Positions 10,501 through 19,186 of a DNA stretch of 42,681 nucleotides are shown here, piece after piece (the first letter of the stretch is position 1; every line of letters starts with the position of its first letter). This DNA is from a virus. Under the pieces are notes generated by a model that was not told the DNA's origin, ran no database searches, and saw nothing but the letters and a program-made list of their open reading frames with translations. The stretch is taken from positions 1-42,681 of the IMG/VR virus record IMGVR_UViG_3300006793_000075. One strand, written 5' to 3'. The translations under genes and the position numbers were made by a program.

Positions 10501-13500
10501 ACTCAATTCTTAGATAATGAAATTACACTAAACACAGACATTGCACACAACCTAGTTGTTAATCAAATTATTAGTATTAAAAGTTTTTCAGAAAGTGTTG
10601 ATAATGTTTATCTTGTAAAAAGAATTAACTCAACTACACAGTTTGTAGTTGAAGGAAGTGATACTAGTACTACATTAGATGATAGTACATCGGGAGAAAT
10701 TTTAGAATTTATTTCGAACAGAGTTAGTAACCCAGATGATATTAACAATATTAAAAATGTATCAAACATAGAAAATGATTCACTTATTTTTGTAGATAAT
10801 GATGGTACTAACAAATGGGCAGTATATAAAAAGACAAGAGCATTTACAGAAAACAAATGGGGATCTCCAAACCCTATCACTAAACAAAAGTTTGGTTATA
10901 ACATTGCTTCTGCAAATTCAGGTAGAACTATTGTTGTAGCGGCACCAAAGTTTGGCGATGAAGGTCAAATTTATATTTTAAACAGAGAATTTAATACAGG
11001 AATTCAAACACTACAAGTAACACAAGGATTTGCTATTTCAGATAACGCAAGTGATAATATTGTCAGTGATGCAGGCTTACCTGCACTTGGAACAAGTTTA
11101 GCATTAAGCAATGATGGAACAGTATTAGTAGCAGGTGCATCAGAAGCAAGTAATTTTAAGGCGGCTGATGATAGTACATATGCTAGTGGATTTAGAGTAA
11201 GCGTTGGAAATATTGATGTTGCTCCTAGTGTATTTGATAGAGAAGGTGTTGTAACATTACACACATACGATACTGCTGAAAACTTATTTAAAAGAAACTA
11301 TGTAATTGGTTGTAGTGAACCAGAAAGTGATTTGCATTTTGGTGCAAGTGTACTAGTATCAAATACAAAGTTGTTAGTTGGTGCTCCGGGTAAAACTAAC
11401 TTCCAAGGTAAAGTTTACATATATGATAAAACTACAAGACCAGACGGTAGTACATTAGATTGGGATTTAAGTGATCACCATATTTTATCAATTCCGAATA
11501 GTAGAGATGGAGATAAATTTGGTTCAACTATGACTGCTAATAAAGATCTTAGTATTGTTGCTATATCGGCTCCAGGATATGAAGAAGAAGGAGATGATAG
11601 TACAGCAAACAAAGGCGCAGTATTCATATACAGTTTAGATTCAAATAACGAATATCAATTAATTCAAACATTAAGTTCAGCAACATTTAATCAAATTGAT
11701 TCAGGTGATAGTTTTGGTTACTCATTGGATATGAGTGATAACGGAACTACACTTATAGTATCAGCACCATACGATGATCAAAATACTATTAACAGCGGAG
11801 CATTATATTACTTTAGTAAAGAAGTAACTGCTGATAGTACACAAGATATGTACACATACCAACAAACTATTTTTAGTCCTCTTAAACAAGTACAAGAACA
11901 GTTTGGGGCAAAAGTAAGTGTAAATGAAGACGGAACCGGATTTGCTGTGTGGAGTCAACATGGTCAGAATCGACTAACAACAACATTTGATAAATTTACA
12001 CTACTAGAAGATAGTTCACTAGGTGAAACTACAAGAGAAACTACATTTGATAGTCAGAGTTTAAACATAATTGATGAAAATTATGCAAGTGGTACAGTTT
12101 ACACTTATACAAAACTAAACACAAAGTTTGTTTATGGACAACAATTAAGTTCAGATACAACACAAGAATTTGATGAGTTTGGTCGAGGTCTTATATACAC
12201 AGGTAATTCATTGTTAGTCGGTGCGCCTAATAGTAAGACAGCAGATCTTACTGATGACATTGGTAGTTTATTTGTATATCAAAAAACTGGATCAAGTGGT
12301 TGGAATAAAATTAGAACACAGGATGATCCTACAGATCCGTATAGTGTTAAAAAATCTTTCACATTTAATACATTAAAAAATGATGTAAAAGACTTTTTAG
12401 AAACTATTGATCCTGTAAAAGGAAAAATTCCATATCTAGCAGAAAAAGAAATTTCATTTAAAGCAAACATTGACCCTGCTTCGTATACTAGAAGCGACAC
12501 TAACGTAACAGTTAAACCAACCACAGCATGGACAGAAGAACATGTTGGCCAACTATGGTGGGATTTAAGTACTGTAAGTTACATATGGTATGAGCAAGGT
12601 GATACAGAATATAGAAAAACAAACTGGGGACAACAATTTCCTGGAAGTTCAATTGATGTATATGAATGGGTTGAAACTGATCTTTTACCAAGTGAATGGT
12701 TAGAACTTTCAGTTACACAACAAGGACAATCAGCAGGAGTTAGCGGAACACCTAAATACAATGATGATACACTTGTACAGAAAAACATTTATAATTTTAC
12801 TAGTGGCGGATTCGAAACTAGATATTACTATTGGGTTAAAAATACTGTAGCAGTTCCTAATGTAAAAAACCGTGATTTACCGGCAGTTGAAGTTGCAAAT
12901 ATTATTAATGATCCTAAAACATACGGAATTAAAAGTATCCAACTTTTATCTAAAAATGCAATCAGTATTAGCAATGTAAAAACAACACTTGATGATAAAG
13001 ATGTTTTCTTAAGTGTGCAATACAGTAATGTAGATACTGATATTCCAGAACACAACGAATGGCAGTTAATCAGTGAAAGCCAAGATAAGAAAATTGAAAA
13101 TACTTTATTAGTTAAAAAACTTATTGACAGTGCAGTTGGATATGACAGTGAAGGAAATCCAGTTCCAGATCAAGCACTTCCGGTACAACGAAAATACGGA
13201 ATACAAGTTCGTCCTAGACAAAGCATGTTTGTTGATAGACTAGATGCACTTAAATCTATTATTACATTTACAAATGAAGTAATGAGTAATACTAGAGTTG
13301 TTGATACTAAAGATATTAATGCACTATCTGAAAAAGATCCTTTACCTGTATCAGGTAGCGGAAAATGGGATATACAAATTGACGACTATGACGAGTTATC
13401 ACAAGTAGGTACAGAGGATTTAGTAACAGCAACAGCAACAGCAAATATTGTTAACGGTAGAATAACTTCTGTAAACATAACCAATGCTGGTAAAGGATAT

Positions 13501-16500
13501 AAAAATGCTCCTGCAATTACTATTTCAGGCACAGGTACAGGTGCAAAATTACAATCTGTAATTGATGCTCAAGGTAAAATAACAGCAATCAATGTTAATA
13601 AAACAGGTAAAGATTACACAGTTGCTAATTTAGATATTAGACCATTTAGAGCATTGGTTACATTAGACTCAACAGCAAATAATAACTGGACAATATATCA
13701 ATGGCAAGCAAGTACTAAACTTTGGTCTAGAACAAATACACAAACATTTGACTTAACACGCTTTTGGAAATATACAGATTATGTAGTTGCAGGATTTGAT
13801 ATTGATTCAATTATTAATTACAAACTAAAAGCAACATACGAGTTAAACACTATTACACCAATAGTTGGAGAGTTAGTACAAGTTGACAACGCTGGAGACG
13901 GTAACAAGATTATTCTTAAAAGAGTAATTAGTAATGGTACTTTTGATGACTCATATGACTTAATGTATAAAGCAAACAGTACAATACAGTTTAACGAAAG
14001 TGTTTATAATTACGAATTATTAAACTTTGGTTTTGCAGGTCAAGAAAATTATGACGTAAACTTGTTTGACAGTGAGCCAATACAAGAAACACGTAGAGTT
14101 TTAGAAATTATTAGAGATAATATATTTGTAGACGACTTAAAAGATAATTGGAACAAATTATTCTTTATTGCAGTAAGATATGCATTTTCTGAGCAAACAT
14201 TTGTAGACTGGGCATTTAAAACTAGTTTCATAACTGTAGATAATAAACTTGGCGGATTTAGTAAGAAGTTAAATTACAAATTAAGTGACCCAGGATATAT
14301 TGAACAATACATTAATGAAGTAAAACCTTACAGAACTGTAATTAGAAACTTCTATAACAGTTATGACCAAGTAGAAAACACACCTGTAAGTAATACAGAT
14401 TTTGATTTACCAAGTTATTGGGACGAAGAAAACAAAATATTTGTTGCTCCTAAGATTACTGATGATAAAATTACTACTGAACCTTATGTTAATTGGTTTG
14501 ACAACTACAAATATAATATTGGTAATGTAAGTGTTACTGACGATGGTGAAGGTTATACTGAAGCACCTGTGGTTATTATTAGTGGCGGTAGATCTAACAA
14601 ACCTAAAATTATACAAACTAATGAATTTAGACCATTAGTAACTACTGATTACACTGACAGTAGATTTTATATTAAAACAACAAGTATTCCGGATCACGGA
14701 TTTTCTAGAAACCCAGGAACCTTTGCTGTAAAATCACAAGACTTTACATTTGAGATTACTAGAACTCCAGTTGAAGCAAATACAAAAGTTAAAACTCCTA
14801 TGGGAGCAATTGGTGTTGCAGTAAACGGTGTTGTATTCCATAATCCAAAAGCAAACTCAACTGAAATGAGAGCAGGTGTTGATTATACAATAAATGCTGT
14901 TCATGCAGGAAAACTTTTAAGTATAGATGACGGATCAGGACATCCGCAAGAAGATGGAGTTTACCATTATCATGCAGATCCTAGTTTAATGTATACAAAA
15001 GATACTACAGCACACAGTCCTTTATTAGGATATGCACTTGATGGCTATCCAATTTATGGACCATATGGGTGGAATACTAAATCAGGAAGAAGTAATCCAA
15101 GAGTAATGAAATCAAGTTATTCATTAAAAACAACTGTACGTTCAGATGGTAGCAACCATGACGGAACATATGTAGAAGACTATGAATACATTGCAGGGTC
15201 AGGAGACTTAGATGAACACAACGGTAGAACTTGTAACACGCCTGAGTATCCAAACGGAACATATGCATACTTTGTAACTGTAGATCCTACAGACACTAAC
15301 GTACAAGTATATCCATACATTGTTGGTCCTACATATTACGGTGCTCCTATACTACCTAATGGAGACAAAGTTTTACCAGGAGAAGCATTTGTAGATGCAA
15401 CAGCAGTAGCATATATATCACGTGGTATTGTTAGAGAAATTGTTCTTACTAATCCAGGCAGTGGATATGTTAGTGCTCCTCTTGTTACACTTGCTGGCGG
15501 CGGAGGCGAAAATTCTGTAACACGTACAGCAAAAGCATATGCAAGATTAGAAAACAAAAAAGTTAGAATAAATGCAATGAGTATGAAGTTTGATAGGATT
15601 GCAAACAGTCATTTAATTCAAAGTCAAACACAAACAGATACATTTACTGCAACTGAAGGACAGATTAAATTTAAATTAACATATATTCCAACACTTGATA
15701 AACGTCAAATTAATATTAATATTGCAAATGAAACTGTATATATTGAAAACTATGATGTAAGTATTGTTACTTTAAAAGATCAAACATATAAAAAACAAGA
15801 AGGATACATTATCTTTAGTGTTCCTCCAGGAAAAGGTAAATCTGTATCTATAACATACGAAAAGTCAATCGACTTAATGCAGGCAACTGATAGAATTAAT
15901 TACTACTACAATCCAACAGCAGGTATGCGTGGTAAAGAACCATCGCAGTTAATGACTGGTGTTGAATATGATGGTGTTAAAGTACAAGGATTAGAGTTTG
16001 ATATTAGCGTAGGCTTTGATGGTCTTCCATGGTTTAGTCATGGTTGGGATACATTCTCAGGAACAAACACTGACTTTGCTTTCCGTGCAGATGGTAGTAC
16101 ACAAACATTTACACTACCATATACACCAGAAGCAGGGCAAGAGATAAATGTTTACTTTGATAATGTAAGACAAGATCCAACAAATACTCCAACAATTACA
16201 GGAGACGGAAACACAACTGCATTTACATTAGACATAGGTGCTCCAGATGGTACTCTTGTTGTGTTTAGACAAAAAGAATCAGATGGTTCGTTAGTTCCAA
16301 CTGATGTTAATAACTTAGATACAATTTTACAAGGTGGTAACTTCCAGTATTCAACAGCAACAGGACAAAATCCTGAGGACATTGATATTGACGGTGATGG
16401 ATTTGTAACAGTTGACACATCACATGCACCAGAAGAAGTTGTTCCAGGACAAACATTTGATAGTTTAAGTATTAGTGTTTACAATTCACCAGCAGATGGT

Positions 16501-18528
16501 TCTCCGTTAATTGTTACAAACAGATATATTGGTAACAGTTTACTTAGAAGATATAGTTTTGATTTATATCCAGGAACAAATGATAGTTTATTTGTAACAG
16601 TTGATGGTGTATATCTAAAACAAACTACAGATTATACTATTGATTACGAAAATAAAGAAATTGTTTTTGTTGATGCTCCAGACATTGGGGAAGTTGTAGC
16701 AATACAAACTCTTAATGTTGGCGGCGCAAATATTTTAGAAAGAAAAACATTTACAGGTGACGGAAGTACAACAGAATTTGAACTTACAGCCAAGTACAGT
16801 GATGTAGGAAGTGTTTTTGCAACAGTTAACGGTGTAAGTAAAACATATGTATTGCGTGAATCAACAACAGGTAGTGCAATAGTTGATATTACTAATCCGC
16901 CAAGTGTGTCTAATACAGTAATTCAAATTACTGCTTTAAGTTCAACTGAAAAAACATACAGTGAAATTATAAAAGAAGCAATTATTGATGATGGAAGTTC
17001 TATGGCATATACTATGTCAAACATTCCAGGCAATATTGCTCCTTATCATAACATGGTAATTGCAGAAGTAAAAGATATTAGCAGTGGTGTTGTAACTAGA
17101 TTACTTCCACCAGACACTGTTTACTATGTAAGCAACGGAATAACACAAAATTATACAGTAAGTCAAAACCCAGAGTACCCTGTGTTTAGTTTAGCACTAG
17201 GAGAAATTGAAGTTTATCTAAACGGAAACAAACTAGTACCAATTAGAGACTTTAACTTTGATACGCAAACTAATCTTGTAACATTTAACCAGAATGTTTT
17301 AACTTCCGGTGATGTGATTGCAATTACTATCCTTAAAAATCACGAGTATGAAATTAATGTTACTGGTGATAGTGCAGGAGATACTGAAGCAAACTTGGTA
17401 ATATTAAAAAGTAGATCAGATTTACCAACAAATGCAGAGTTCCATGTAACAACATTTACTAATCATGATTCAAACTTAATTAGAAAAGAAGTGTTTACTG
17501 GTAACTTAGGCGGCACTTATAAATTAAGTCGTCCTGCAATTGATTCAAACTATGTATGGGTTGAAATTGATGGTACACCATTAGTTGCAGAACGTGATTA
17601 TAAGATTTTAGATAACAATATAACTGTTGAGATTGATAATAAATTTACTGTATTAGCAACATCAAAAGTTACAATAACAACATTTAGTGAAGAATTAAGT
17701 TACGACTCTGTTGGATACAAAGTGTTTAACGATATGTTAGATAGAACACACTTCAAACGTATTAGTGATAACGATAGTACTAAACTAGCCGCAGATTTAT
17801 TGATTAGTGATAAAGAAATTACACTAACCGATACAAGTTTCTTTGATACTCCTTCGATAGCAGATAAAACACCGGGTGTTGTATGGATTGATAGAGAAAG
17901 AATTGAATTTTATAAAATTACTGGTAATAAACTAGGACAAATTACAAGAGGTACATTAGGTACAGGTATTAAAGATACACACAAATTAGGTAGTTTAGTA
18001 TTTGACGCAGGACCAGAGCAAACAGTTCCGTATAAAGAAAATATTAATGTATATGAAAGTGTTATAAGTCCAAATTTACCAAATGGTAGAAAAGAGCATG
18101 TATTAGAAACTGTAAATATAACAGGTAGTGCAAACGCACATGATCAAATTGAAGTATATTTGAGTGGCAGAAAACTACAAAAACCAACAGTAAGTACAAA
18201 TCCTATCAAAATTCATGATGCAGAAATTGCATATGATAGTAATGAAACTAACAGTGCAGGTACATCAAGTGATGTAACGCAAATAGCAGAGTTTACTGTA
18301 GAACCAGTAGCAGACTCAACAGGTAAAAGTTATTATAAGTTAATATTAAGGGATGAGCCTCAAGATGGTGCTCAACTAAAAGTAACACAGAAGCAAGGGC
18401 GTGTATGGTACGAACAAGGCGTTAATTCAGCGTCTACAGGCACCACACTACAACGTGCAGAAACTGCTCAAGCCAGGTTCTTACTAGAAAGAACCAGTGG
18501 CTTACCTGTAATAAATATTAGGGAATAA
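4582..18528 (+). CDS. Giant mosaic virion protein (4648 aa), gp7 position
   Basis: A single uninterrupted frame of 4648 codons lies between gp6 and a wedge-type protein, where T4 has gp7 (1032 aa). The N-terminus (to about residue 155, ending near RQYYWLPQGP) resembles the conserved start of the post-gp6 structural proteins of marine T4-like phages. Residues about 169-272 form a cupredoxin-like domain (APGHPF ... YYACANHQSMQG). Residues about 2100-2575 carry at least five FG-GAP-type blades (FGASVLVSNTKLLVGAP, FGSTMTANKDLSIVAISAP, FGYSLDMSDNGTTLIVSAP). Residues about 3400-3590 form a YHYH domain (GVYHYHADPS, LGYALDGYPIYGPYG). GxGY..AP repeats start near 2967, 3320 and 3624, and GDGSTT-type beta modules follow from about 3830 to 4300. 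It is very probably a baseplate or tail-fibre-network protein. Sugar binding by the propeller or YHYH parts is possible but not shown. Confidence 0.8.
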   Translation: MAYSDNNNAPVNKDNKDKFRNSADLLPMFFRTEANKKFLGATFDTLISKGQLEKINGFVGSRYSPTVKPEDRYLTEPTSNRRRYNLLPSVVIRDDFDDRTEWLATYDDLLNQLDFFNSETKNHNNLFSSKYYAWNPHIDFDKIANYRQYYWLPQGPSPVTVTGLAEGSISAFTVTNDSSGAYVFTPDGSSKNPVIKLFRGATYKFEVNAPGHPFNIKLAKTTGNTDLYTDGVTDNGTDNGTVVFTIPKGAPDILYYACANHQSMQGIFEIKDAVDELNIDIPTEVLGKTEYTSSNGVVFTNGLKVNFTGNVSPSKYKNKNYYVEGVGTGITLTPVTEFDTPEGYSQNFDYEFDVDSFDDTPYDDGESTPTTPEYVSINRASIDKNPWSRYNRWFHKEVIEATAKYNNTNIVLDETQRAKRPIIEFRPNMQLYNFATQGLGNIDVIDTVTTDAFSEVEGQIGYYVDQIDLTTGMRVTFTADPDITVAGKIYEVSFVTHGGKSRLRLEEVESGLTNTGIVVTNGVTNKGTSWYFNGTTWIKGQQKTTINQAPMFELFDNDGVSFTDTKYGVQNFVGNKLLSYKQGTGANDAILGFPISYQNVNNIGDICFNFDWDNDSFVYSTTDGNVLQDTAASVVKVNKSLTENTFESGWSLVDTKTRQKVIQLNDTIAETTLIEITAITNPGLYLTAKDIVVEYAGTVLKPNTGFTTTKSDDGKKLYINPVEFIPSDERITIKITTDEVPTQFGFYEAPINLTNNSENNDLTTFTLGSVTDHVRTIFSNNINVTGKFNNTSNARDIPNLYKSGTRYVKHQGSLLPAIFGLVDSETNVIKSIRKNALDYNVFKQQFLNMFETIEVTGAPRDDVDSILYSMSVNQNSNNSYFYSDMAGYGKSLSSTTYEVNTFEQQIFGIQSNFNLTANSNRSVYVYLNGEHLINGVDYNFDTIDNTVNLIKKTAIGDSVVIYDYNTIGSIIPSTPTKLGLYPKYTPEIYTDKTYITPTKIIQGHDGSKTKAFDDYRDELLLELEKRIYNNIKVEYNRDIFDNNEFKPGAFRKTDFTLDEFTSVLDDDFNYWSNLYSVNYLDNTTSVEGEIFSYNHNSGLDTVNGETLPGSWRGIYKKFFDTDRPHTAPWEMLGYSEKPSWWEGRYGAAPYTSGNDILWNDLEKGFDFNKQKANPVYARTGLSKIIPVDEYGDLKSPLQSNLVNNFITTNIGHDWVFGDMGPSEYSWRSSSWYPYVEQIALALLKPANYLTAQYDTSQNKVSPSGNIIYNSTGKILDFTDVKTHTLYYNNVRYFGSGYHVFVVDYMKQANQDVLTGYASRLAKTSMNLTYKTGAFVNKDRLRVLLESANPNSPDKSIFLPDENYEIAFRKSNPVYTASISGVVVEKVDKGYMVRGYDKYNPVFNIYPARLGQNDQAVNIGGTEANFIIWTEEKFYGAQQIVQYEGSYYRVKEDHTAQQQFDVSKYAKLAELPTTGGASAQIPTLFEDRLVRVPYQTVYTNKQDVYNFLLGYGQYLESIGFKFESRINELGEISDFRFSGKEFLYWTTQNFAKGSVITLAPFARNVSFEFSSGQVDNVLDTFYEYSIYNAGGNPISRKSISTVRDSGRFTLKPVDTQEGIFNVQLNLIQKEHVIVFDDKSVFGDIIYDQEAGYRQERIKLIGFKTTEWDGDLYSPGFVYDEAKISPWAQYRDYNLGDVVKYKTKFYTAKSFIAGEENFVYNKWSYLNQAPTAELLPNLDFKISSFQDFYNLDTETFDEASSKLSQHLVGYQKRIYLDNLIQDNTAQYKFYQGYIKEKGTTNAIDKISRLKIDDVQTDISIDEEWAFKVGSLGSNSTVKEIEFTLDESLNLENPQAYDFVSSVTSNTTPGNNIQITANNIAVKPVDYDNNPWPITTLDTTAGITSDYLNQLPVAGYPRLDDIPTTSVNYSDLVGSSVINQLDDSDLIWVAKDKDKDWNVYQLQTIPARVIQTDDLKTQFLDNEITLNTDIAHNLVVNQIISIKSFSESVDNVYLVKRINSTTQFVVEGSDTSTTLDDSTSGEILEFISNRVSNPDDINNIKNVSNIENDSLIFVDNDGTNKWAVYKKTRAFTENKWGSPNPITKQKFGYNIASANSGRTIVVAAPKFGDEGQIYILNREFNTGIQTLQVTQGFAISDNASDNIVSDAGLPALGTSLALSNDGTVLVAGASEASNFKAADDSTYASGFRVSVGNIDVAPSVFDREGVVTLHTYDTAENLFKRNYVIGCSEPESDLHFGASVLVSNTKLLVGAPGKTNFQGKVYIYDKTTRPDGSTLDWDLSDHHILSIPNSRDGDKFGSTMTANKDLSIVAISAPGYEEEGDDSTANKGAVFIYSLDSNNEYQLIQTLSSATFNQIDSGDSFGYSLDMSDNGTTLIVSAPYDDQNTINSGALYYFSKEVTADSTQDMYTYQQTIFSPLKQVQEQFGAKVSVNEDGTGFAVWSQHGQNRLTTTFDKFTLLEDSSLGETTRETTFDSQSLNIIDENYASGTVYTYTKLNTKFVYGQQLSSDTTQEFDEFGRGLIYTGNSLLVGAPNSKTADLTDDIGSLFVYQKTGSSGWNKIRTQDDPTDPYSVKKSFTFNTLKNDVKDFLETIDPVKGKIPYLAEKEISFKANIDPASYTRSDTNVTVKPTTAWTEEHVGQLWWDLSTVSYIWYEQGDTEYRKTNWGQQFPGSSIDVYEWVETDLLPSEWLELSVTQQGQSAGVSGTPKYNDDTLVQKNIYNFTSGGFETRYYYWVKNTVAVPNVKNRDLPAVEVANIINDPKTYGIKSIQLLSKNAISISNVKTTLDDKDVFLSVQYSNVDTDIPEHNEWQLISESQDKKIENTLLVKKLIDSAVGYDSEGNPVPDQALPVQRKYGIQVRPRQSMFVDRLDALKSIITFTNEVMSNTRVVDTKDINALSEKDPLPVSGSGKWDIQIDDYDELSQVGTEDLVTATATANIVNGRITSVNITNAGKGYKNAPAITISGTGTGAKLQSVIDAQGKITAINVNKTGKDYTVANLDIRPFRALVTLDSTANNNWTIYQWQASTKLWSRTNTQTFDLTRFWKYTDYVVAGFDIDSIINYKLKATYELNTITPIVGELVQVDNAGDGNKIILKRVISNGTFDDSYDLMYKANSTIQFNESVYNYELLNFGFAGQENYDVNLFDSEPIQETRRVLEIIRDNIFVDDLKDNWNKLFFIAVRYAFSEQTFVDWAFKTSFITVDNKLGGFSKKLNYKLSDPGYIEQYINEVKPYRTVIRNFYNSYDQVENTPVSNTDFDLPSYWDEENKIFVAPKITDDKITTEPYVNWFDNYKYNIGNVSVTDDGEGYTEAPVVIISGGRSNKPKIIQTNEFRPLVTTDYTDSRFYIKTTSIPDHGFSRNPGTFAVKSQDFTFEITRTPVEANTKVKTPMGAIGVAVNGVVFHNPKANSTEMRAGVDYTINAVHAGKLLSIDDGSGHPQEDGVYHYHADPSLMYTKDTTAHSPLLGYALDGYPIYGPYGWNTKSGRSNPRVMKSSYSLKTTVRSDGSNHDGTYVEDYEYIAGSGDLDEHNGRTCNTPEYPNGTYAYFVTVDPTDTNVQVYPYIVGPTYYGAPILPNGDKVLPGEAFVDATAVAYISRGIVREIVLTNPGSGYVSAPLVTLAGGGGENSVTRTAKAYARLENKKVRINAMSMKFDRIANSHLIQSQTQTDTFTATEGQIKFKLTYIPTLDKRQININIANETVYIENYDVSIVTLKDQTYKKQEGYIIFSVPPGKGKSVSITYEKSIDLMQATDRINYYYNPTAGMRGKEPSQLMTGVEYDGVKVQGLEFDISVGFDGLPWFSHGWDTFSGTNTDFAFRADGSTQTFTLPYTPEAGQEINVYFDNVRQDPTNTPTITGDGNTTAFTLDIGAPDGTLVVFRQKESDGSLVPTDVNNLDTILQGGNFQYSTATGQNPEDIDIDGDGFVTVDTSHAPEEVVPGQTFDSLSISVYNSPADGSPLIVTNRYIGNSLLRRYSFDLYPGTNDSLFVTVDGVYLKQTTDYTIDYENKEIVFVDAPDIGEVVAIQTLNVGGANILERKTFTGDGSTTEFELTAKYSDVGSVFATVNGVSKTYVLRESTTGSAIVDITNPPSVSNTVIQITALSSTEKTYSEIIKEAIIDDGSSMAYTMSNIPGNIAPYHNMVIAEVKDISSGVVTRLLPPDTVYYVSNGITQNYTVSQNPEYPVFSLALGEIEVYLNGNKLVPIRDFNFDTQTNLVTFNQNVLTSGDVIAITILKNHEYEINVTGDSAGDTEANLVILKSRSDLPTNAEFHVTTFTNHDSNLIRKEVFTGNLGGTYKLSRPAIDSNYVWVEIDGTPLVAERDYKILDNNITVEIDNKFTVLATSKVTITTFSEELSYDSVGYKVFNDMLDRTHFKRISDNDSTKLAADLLISDKEITLTDTSFFDTPSIADKTPGVVWIDRERIEFYKITGNKLGQITRGTLGTGIKDTHKLGSLVFDAGPEQTVPYKENINVYESVISPNLPNGRKEHVLETVNITGSANAHDQIEVYLSGRKLQKPTVSTNPIKIHDAEIAYDSNETNSAGTSSDVTQIAEFTVEPVADSTGKSYYKLILRDEPQDGAQLKVTQKQGRVWYEQGVNSASTGTTLQRAETAQARFLLERTSGLPVINIRE

Positions 18529-18531
18529 CCA

Positions 18532-19182
18532 ATGTCAGACAAGGATAACAAAGTGAAGAAAACGTATCAAAAGCCAAATGAAAACCAGGGTGTGCTTATG
18601 GAAGGGCACATTAAAATCAGTGACCCTGAAACTAAGAAAATACTTGTGGATAAAAGGAACGCTATTCATTACGAAAATATGAGTATATCACTAGCAGAAT
18701 CGCTAGGTAACGAAGGACGTGGTAACATTGTTGAAATGGCTTTTGGCAATGGTGGAACTACAGTTGATCCTACAGGTATTATTACATATTTGACACCAAA
18801 CAATGTTGGTGTAAATGCAAGTTTATACAATCAAACATATTATAAAACTGTTGACGATAACAATGTTAACAATACAGATCCTAGTAGAAACTTTATTGAA
18901 ACTAGACACACATTAGGTGCAACTTATACTGACATTTTAATTAGTTGTTTACTTGATTACGGTGAGCCTAGTGGACAAGAAGCGTTTGATAACTCAACTG
19001 ACATGGACGGAAACTATGTGTTTGATGAATTAGGGTTAAAAGCGTTCACAACAAATGGTGCAAACGCAGGAAGATTGTTAACACATGTAGTATTTCATCC
19101 TGTACAAAAGTCACTAAACAGATTAATTCAAATTGATTATACAATTAGAATTCAAAGTTTGACTAACATAAGCGAGATTTAA
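18532..19182 (+). CDS. Conserved T4-like marine phage wedge/virion protein
   Basis: This is a 216-aa protein without signal peptide or membrane segment. After a charged 20-residue start it reads VLMEGHIKISDPETKKILVD, then KRNAIHYENMSISLAESLG, then VEMAFGNGGTTVDPTGIITY and VSCLLDYGEPSGQEAFDN-like text. I recall this pattern as a well-conserved virion protein of cyanophages and related phages. Its place, directly behind the gp7-position protein and before the fibre genes, is that of T4 gp8, a baseplate wedge subunit, but I see no direct sequence likeness to T4 gp8. It begins 4 bases after the giant gene's stop, so the two are probably co-translated. Function as a baseplate component is inferred from context. 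Confidence 0.65.
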   Translation: MSDKDNKVKKTYQKPNENQGVLMEGHIKISDPETKKILVDKRNAIHYENMSISLAESLGNEGRGNIVEMAFGNGGTTVDPTGIITYLTPNNVGVNASLYNQTYYKTVDDNNVNNTDPSRNFIETRHTLGATYTDILISCLLDYGEPSGQEAFDNSTDMDGNYVFDELGLKAFTTNGANAGRLLTHVVFHPVQKSLNRLIQIDYTIRIQSLTNISEI

Positions 19183-19186
19183 CGAA

